Below are positions 60,251-64,000 of a DNA stretch of 64,000 nt, one piece after another; within the stretch, counting starts at the first letter, position 1, and every line of letters begins with the position of its first letter. The stretch is from Streptomyces antibioticus (GTDB taxonomy: Bacteria > Actinomycetota > Actinomycetes > Streptomycetales > Streptomycetaceae). The stretch is from contig NZ_KQ948425.1 in assembly GCF_001514065.1 (NCBI RefSeq), positions 240,067 to 304,066 of the forward strand, written 5' to 3'. Both the position numbers and the translations under genes were made by a program. The notes under the pieces are model-generated. The model was given only the letters and a program-made list of their open reading frames with translations, did no database searches and was not told the DNA's origin.

Positions 60251-60355
60251 CTAGAAGCCCGGCCCGCCGCCGCAGCAGGCGACGGCCTCCGTCGGGCCGG
60301 AGCCCGCGAGGGGTGCGGGGAACCTGATCCAGCACTTGCGCTGGCGGTTGCCCCT
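60251..60355 (-). pseudogene. Broken copy of the Cys-Cys-Gly peptide gene
   Basis: Directly downstream of the intact peptide gene at 60359. The frame ends APLAGSGPTEAVACCGGGPG then F and TAG at 60251-60253, matching the C-terminal part of the 38-aa peptide at 60692. There is no ATG, GTG or TTG in the frame after the TAA at 60356-60358, and the signal peptide is missing. A segment of about 35 bp is nearly identical to 60708-60742. Confidence 0.6.
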
Positions 60356-60358
60356 TTA

Positions 60359-60478
60359 CTAGAAGCTCCCCGTGCCACCGCAGCAGGCGACGGTGTGGGT
60401 CTGGTCGGCGCCGGCCGGCGGCACCACGGCTAGGACCGCCGCCACCGCCACCAACACGCCAAGAAGGGCCCTACGCAT
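60359..60478 (-). CDS. Tiny secreted Cys-Cys-Gly peptide, copy A (39 aa)
   Basis: ATG 60476-60478 is preceded by AAGGAGA at 5 nt. Residues 1-24 are an ideal signal peptide (MRRALLGVLVAVAAVLAVVP, then PAGA), leaving DQTHTVACCGGTGSF as a predicted mature peptide of about 15 residues with an adjacent Cys pair. The same layout is seen in the peptide at 60692, so this is a paralogous pair. No modification enzyme or dedicated exporter is next to it; the Sec pathway is implied. Function unknown; a signalling, metal-binding or antimicrobial role cannot be distinguished. Confidence 0.7.
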   Translation of the reverse strand: MRRALLGVLVAVAAVLAVVPPAGADQTHTVACCGGTGSF

Positions 60479-60528
60479 GGTTTTCTCCTTCATGTACTGC
60501 TGAACCGATCGAGTCCACAGCAGGCCCC

Positions 60529-60591
60529 TTACGCCCGGTCCGGCGGCACACCGCAGCAGGCGGCGCAGGGTCGTGCCGCGCTCAATGATCA
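60529..60591 (-). pseudogene. Second broken copy of the Cys-Cys-Gly peptide
   Basis: The minus frame ends ARPCAACCGVPPDRA and TAA at 60529-60531. Only the AACCG core resembles the intact peptides; no signal peptide or start is found upstream in frame. A weak relic call based on the position between two intact copies. Confidence 0.35.
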
Positions 60592-60691
60592 GGAGCGATG
60601 CCGCGCCTCGATGGTCACGCACGCCTCTGTGAGCGGGCAAACATTTCGAACCTTTTCAAAGGACCGTGGCCGGAAGACTGCCGGGGAGCGC

Positions 60692-60808
60692 CTACTTCGG
60701 GTTTTGACCGCAGCAGGCGACGGTCTCCGTCGGGCCGGAGCCGGCGGGGAGTGCTCCCACGAGTACCGCGGCCAGTACCGCGAGCACCCCGAGTACGGCC
60801 TTCTTCAC
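60692..60808 (-). CDS. Tiny secreted Cys-Cys-Gly peptide, copy B (38 aa)
   Basis: GTG 60806-60808 follows AGGAGGAGAAA, a very strong ribosome site. The product is VKKAVLGVLAVLAAVLVGAL, PAGSGPTETVACCGQNPK. The N-terminal 22 residues form a signal peptide like that of copy A (RRALLGVLVAVAAVLAVVPP), and the mature end TVACCG is identical in both. Family traits: a short basic start, an Ala/Val/Leu-rich core, then 'Pro-Ala-Gly' and 'Thr-Val-Ala-Cys-Cys-Gly'. Function unknown. Confidence 0.7.
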   Translation of the reverse strand: MKKAVLGVLAVLAAVLVGALPAGSGPTETVACCGQNPK

Positions 60809-61050
60809 TTTCTCCTCCTGGTTGCCAGGTACCGGTGTGGCGTGAAGGTGTCATTGATTCGACACCGCCGCCCGGTCGGTGAGAGCCACAACTCCCGTGC
60901 ATCCAGACCCCTGTCTCCGGGCCCGGACGCCTACGATGGTGCGGCCGCCGTTCCAGCCGGCCAGGTCGGAGCGACGCACGGTTTCCCGGGAGCGGGCGCA
61001 TTCGACGGGCGTTGAATCCACAACCCGGTGTCCCGCCGCAGCCTTTGCCC

Positions 61051-61500
61051 TCAGTACCAGGCGGTCCAGGCCAGGTCATGGCCGTCGCAGGTGAGCACGG
61101 CCCTTGAGACACGGCCGTTGAGGTTGTTGCCCATTTGCGTGTAGGCGTAGTTGATGCCCGGGTCGACGGTCTCGGATACCCAGCCGTCGTTGCGGCCCAC
61201 GCCGTCGTTGGAGCGCTGCAGCACGGCCGCGCAGTTCTCCCTGGAGTTCTCGATCCGGGCGAACGAGCCGCACTTGTCGGAGTAGAAGTACTTCAGGGCC
61301 ATGTTCTGGGCGTACTGGGTGGATCCGACCTGCCGGAACGAGCCCGTGCAGTAGTTCGTGGTGGGGTACTGCCCTTCCATTCCGTAGGCCCCGTAATTGC
61401 CACCTGAGTACGCGGTGGCGTGGGCGGAGGTCGGCAGGAGCGCCATCACCGCGGCGGCGCTTCCGGCGGCCAGCAATGTCTTGAGCGATCGGCGGCTCAT
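61051..61500 (-). CDS. Secreted small protein (149 aa), unknown function
   Basis: ATG 61498-61500 with AGAAGG just upstream. Signal peptide residues 1-29 (SLKTLLAAGSAAAVMALLPT, SAHA). The mature domain has four Cys (NYCTG, DKCGSF, ENCAAV, LTCDGH), likely two disulfides, and blocks KYFYSDKCGSFARIENSREN and WVSETVDPGINYAYTQMGNN. The 'xYSxKCGSxARI' segment recalls DUF2690-like secreted actinobacterial proteins, but similarity is limited. It sits among other small secreted proteins on the same strand. Confidence 0.75.
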   Translation of the reverse strand: MSRRSLKTLLAAGSAAAVMALLPTSAHATAYSGGNYGAYGMEGQYPTTNYCTGSFRQVGSTQYAQNMALKYFYSDKCGSFARIENSRENCAAVLQRSNDGVGRNDGWVSETVDPGINYAYTQMGNNLNGRVSRAVLTCDGHDLAWTAWY

Positions 61501-61738
61501 GAGCCTTCTTTCGTGTCTTGGCGAGTGGGGTGGGCATGCGGGGAGGCCGGCCGTCCGGCGGGCCTCGCTGCCGTCGAGAAACGTACGACCGGTCGCCCCG
61601 CCCGCGGCACCTGACGTGTGTCAGGGTCAGTCCCGCGACATCCATGTACGTCGTCCCGCTGCGGCGTCCGGGCGGTGAGCCGTCGCATGTGCGGGGGCGA
61701 CTCCTATCGGGCAGGCCGCGGCGCGCGGCCCCGTGGCA

Positions 61739-62314
61739 TCAGCAGGGCCTGACGTACCAGACGGGGGTCCAGTCATAGCTCGGGTTGCCGTAGGGGGCGC
61801 CCGGCGTGATGTCGATGACGGTGCGGTTCCTGTCCTTCATCAGGGCCCTGGTGTCGCGGGTCTGGAGGTTGTAGTAGGAACCGTCGCCGGTCCAGTCCTG
61901 CAGTGCGTAGTCCTGGCAGTAGTACAGGTCGAGTCGGTCACCGAGGCCCAGCACGTCGCGATACATGCAGAAGTACTCCTGCCGGCACTCCCACTGTGCC
62001 GCGGCACGGCTTGTGGTCGACGTGTTCAGGTCACGCACACGCTTCTCGCCGGGGACGGTGACGGTCAGCGTGGCGCCGTCGCCCAGGTCGATCTTGTTCG
62101 CCGCGATCTGCCGTCCGTCGTGGCGGGCAAGGTAGCGGTCCACCTTGGTCTGGAGAGCGTCGGCGTCCGCTCGGCTGAGGCCTGCGGCGCGGGCCTGTTG
62201 GGCGAAGGCCGCCGGGCTGTGCGTCGTGTCCGCGGACGCCGGTCCCGCTACGCCCACCGACAACACGGCCACGACTGCGGCCGCGAGGGATGCGAAGCGT
62301 TTTGTTTTGGACAT
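61739..62314 (-). CDS. Secreted peptidase-inhibitor I36-like protein, copy 2
   Basis: 191 aa from ATG 62312-62314 with AAAGGA about 5 nt upstream. Signal peptide residues 1-29 (MSKTKRFASLAAAVVAVLSV to ASA). A helical region ALQTKVDRYLARHDGRQIAA precedes the crystallin-like part with WECRQEYFCMYRDVLGLGDR, LDLYYCQDYALQDWTGDGSY and YNLQTRDTRALMKDRNRTVI. It shares order and likely fold with the gene at 59472: pro-region, then a CxxxxFCMYxD or CxPGYACLWxH start. The role is unknown; inhibitor or cell-wall related. Confidence 0.78.
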   Translation of the reverse strand: MSKTKRFASLAAAVVAVLSVGVAGPASADTTHSPAAFAQQARAAGLSRADADALQTKVDRYLARHDGRQIAANKIDLGDGATLTVTVPGEKRVRDLNTSTTSRAAAQWECRQEYFCMYRDVLGLGDRLDLYYCQDYALQDWTGDGSYYNLQTRDTRALMKDRNRTVIDITPGAPYGNPSYDWTPVWYVRPC

Positions 62315-62490
62315 GACATTCCTTTCCCGAGGGATCAGGAGGCAATGAGAACTGGCCCGGACTCCGGCGCAGCCCCGGATGGTGCGGTCGTGATCCGCAA
62401 GGGCACGACAGGGCCGTGCGGCGTGAGAGGAGCACTGCGGCGTTGAAGGGAACGTACTCGACCTGCAGCGCCACGCCATCCTGACAAATG

Positions 62491-62850
62491 TCAGGGGCTC
62501 GTCCGCCCCGGGCCGGACGCCCACCGCAGCGCTCTCGGGATCCGGAGCTCAGATGCTCGTGCACCGTCCTCCAGCCGCCGTCCCGTCGCACCATGACGTT
62601 GCCGCCCCCCCTGGCCGGAGCGGGGTTCACCGTCGAGGACGTCAGTCCAGGCACACCGATGACGGCACAAAGCGATCTCGGCGGTGAGCACAACCCACTC
62701 CATGTCCCGGACCCCGTACACCTCGTCGATGATGTTCGCGAACGTCCTCTCGATCGCGGACCGGACCTCGTCAATGCCCTGATGTGAGCCGTCCGAGAAC
62801 CAGTACGGGGCATCCTCGGCGATGAACGGGATGACCTCGCTCGATGTCAT
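62491..62850 (-). pseudogene. SnoaL-like/DUF4440 protein with a frameshift in a run of seven C/G
   Basis: From ATG 62848-62850 the frame reads MTSSEVIPFIAEDAPYWFSD, GSHQGIDEVRSAIERTFANI and IDEVYGVRDMEWVVLTAEIA, then CAWTDVLDGEPRSGQ. The expected end, GGNVMVRRDGGWRTVHEHLS, is present but in another frame, beginning at the seven-base homopolymer at 62605-62611. An indel in this run is the cause. SnoaL-like proteins are small cone-shaped NTF2-fold proteins with many roles. A sequencing error in the homopolymer is a plausible alternative, in which case the gene would be intact. Confidence 0.65.
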
Positions 62851-62979
62851 GGCTGGTTCGACCAGGTCAGTCCCGCAATCGATGAGCGGATGACGTCCAA
62901 GCGGAACGCGATTGCCCTCTTTCGCCGGTCTTGCCCGATCTGCTTGAGCGGGCGCGGGGGTAACAGGCAGCATTCCTGA

Positions 62980-63357
62980 GTGGAGTTCACGATCCAGGTC
63001 ATGGCCGACACCCCGCAAACCGAAGCCCAGTCCCTGAGCTATCTGATGCGCAGGGACGGCCGGCTGCGGTCCACCGAGATAAGAGCAGCGGATTCAAGGT
63101 CGAGTCCGGACGAGATGAGCGCGCTGGGCGACGTGCTGCTGATCTCTTTCGGCGCCGGTGGCATCGGCATCGCCGTCGTCGAGCATGCCTTGGGCTGGCT
63201 CCAGTCCCGCAAACCGACCACGACGCTGGTCTTCCGCGTCGGTGGCATCGAGGTCGAGGCGACTGTGCGTTCGGTGCAGGACGCCACGGAACTGGCACAG
63301 CTGATCAACACGTTACGCACCGCACTGGGGGAGATCGCGAGTGATGAGGCTTCCTGA
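62980..63357 (+). CDS. EACC1-like effector-associated constant component, second copy
   Basis: 125 aa from GTG 62980; an ATG at 63001 is an alternative. It has an N-terminal strand (EFTIQVMADTPQTEAQSLSY), a short helix, a glycine-rich hydrophobic helix (LGDVLLISFGAGGIGIAVVE then HALGWLQ) and a C-terminal strand-helix unit (TTTLVFRVGGIEVEATVRSV, ATELAQLINTLRTAL). This is the same order as the small protein at 29371, with low identity. It overlaps the caspase start by 14 bases. An in-frame TTA codon at 63313 (Leu112) is present. Confidence 0.72.
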   Translation: MEFTIQVMADTPQTEAQSLSYLMRRDGRLRSTEIRAADSRSSPDEMSALGDVLLISFGAGGIGIAVVEHALGWLQSRKPTTTLVFRVGGIEVEATVRSVQDATELAQLINTLRTALGEIASDEAS

Positions 63358-64000
63358 CCCTGCGCTCTCGCGCGCCGTGCTCGTCGGGACGACGACTTAC
63401 ACCGAGCTCACCAACCTTCCCTCAGTCGCGAACAATCTCGCCGATCTGAAGGATGCACTCACCGCACCCGACCTCTGGGGCCTGCCGGAAGAGCACTGCA
63501 CGGTCCTTCAGGACACCGACGAACCCGGTCGCATCCACTGGGCCTTGCACCGCGCGGCCCAGGAGGCTCAGGACCTGCTGCTGTTCTACTACGCGGGCCA
63601 CGGCCTCTTTCATGACAACCAGCTGGCCTTGTGCTTGCCCTCAACCACCTTGGACAACGCCTACTTCGCCGCCGTGCGCTACGAGACCATCCGCAGAGCC
63701 GTCAACGAACGGCGGGCTCTGCATGCGGTCACTGTCCTGGACTGCTGCTACAGCGGACTGGCCCACACGCAAAGCGATGTGGCGTCCGCACTGGTCCCGA
63801 TGCTGGACGAGACGAAGGGCTTCACCCTCACTTCCTCCGACAGCAACACCGTCTCGCTGGCGCCGGCCGATCGCCGCAACACCGCCTTCACCGAGGAATT
63901 GCTGCAGGCGATCACTCTGGGCGTGGCCTCGTCCTCGGAGCTCCTGTCGACGAGGGAAATTTCCGAGGCAGTCCGCGATGGGCTTCGGGCTCGCGGAATG
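63344..64000 (+). CDS. Caspase-family peptidase, second copy, cut by window edge
   Basis: 219 codons from ATG 63344 are open to the window end. MRLPDPALSRAVLVGTTTYT is nearly the same start as the caspase at 27647 (MRLPDPQRSYAVLIGTGTYR). His86 in LLFYYAGHGLFH and Cys135 in VTVLDCCYSGLA form the catalytic dyad; GFTLTSSDSNTVSLAPADRR and NTAFTEELLQAI are the family end blocks. The C-terminal part (membrane helices, STAND ATPase or other) lies beyond the window. Translationally coupled to the EACC1-like gene. Confidence 0.9.
   Translation, partial: MRLPDPALSRAVLVGTTTYTELTNLPSVANNLADLKDALTAPDLWGLPEEHCTVLQDTDEPGRIHWALHRAAQEAQDLLLFYYAGHGLFHDNQLALCLPSTTLDNAYFAAVRYETIRRAVNERRALHAVTVLDCCYSGLAHTQSDVASALVPMLDETKGFTLTSSDSNTVSLAPADRRNTAFTEELLQAITLGVASSSELLSTREISEAVRDGLRARGM

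Noticed and set aside
1-64000. CRISPR arrays, tRNA and rRNA genes
   Set aside because: No regularly spaced repeats and no cloverleaf or rRNA-like segments were noticed on either strand while reading; a dedicated scan could not be run.

Overview
This window looks like a chromosomal segment of a Streptomyces. GC is very high throughout, GTG/TTG starts and four-base ATGA/GTGA overlaps are common, and the genes include mycothiol-dependent enzymes, MmyB-type regulators and a chitinase with DasR-like direct repeats. Rare TTA leucine codons occur in a few genes. No rRNA, tRNA or CRISPR array was seen.

Layout. 1-5.3 kb: the start of a luciferase-like oxidoreductase, then an operon of ABC ATPase, ABC permease and secreted YncE-propeller/phosphoesterase. 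5.3-13.6 kb: mixed accessory genes (GT-C membrane glycosyltransferase, MmyB regulator with a divergent hydrolase, two small membrane proteins, HSL esterase) among remnants (acetoacetate decarboxylase, SecF, unknown). 14-22 kb: PAS-GAF-PP2C phosphatase, zinc metallopeptidase, GH18 chitinase, MscL, mycothiol-dependent enzyme and PRC-barrel protein. 22-23.2 kb: a gene graveyard (dehydrogenase tail, IS630 remnant). 23.2-27.2 kb: two cysteine hydrolases, an NCS2 permease and an AtzH/HpxZ-like protein, probably for ureide or biuret-type nitrogen use.

27.6-34 kb: a conflict-type module. An EACC1-like small protein and a membrane caspase lie on the minus strand, divergent from a TIR-transmembrane-WD40 protein. 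34.2-58.2 kb: a compact, apparently near-complete extracellular contractile injection system (eCIS) of sixteen or more co-directional genes: sheath, tube, Zn-ribbon protein, Pro-rich protein, tube terminator, AAA+ ATPase, a small protein, a DUF4157 protein with an HNH-like motif (candidate cargo), tube-binding baseplate protein, LysM/gp53-like protein, split VgrG hub and spike, PAAR-like tip, gp25, two gpJ-like baseplate proteins, a gpI-like tail protein with a beta-helix-like half, and a DUF6519-like protein.

58.2-64 kb: a set of small secreted proteins on the minus strand (two I36/crystallin-like proteins, a 149-aa secreted protein, and two intact plus two broken copies of tiny secreted peptides ending in a Cys-Cys-Gly motif). 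A second EACC1-caspase pair follows and runs off the right edge.

The main result is that two EACC1-caspase pairs and a TIR-WD40 protein bracket the eCIS. Several of these genes carry TTA codons, which suggests that firing or cargo production, and suicide-type effectors, may be tied to bldA-dependent development. That functional link is inference; the gene arrangement is seen directly.
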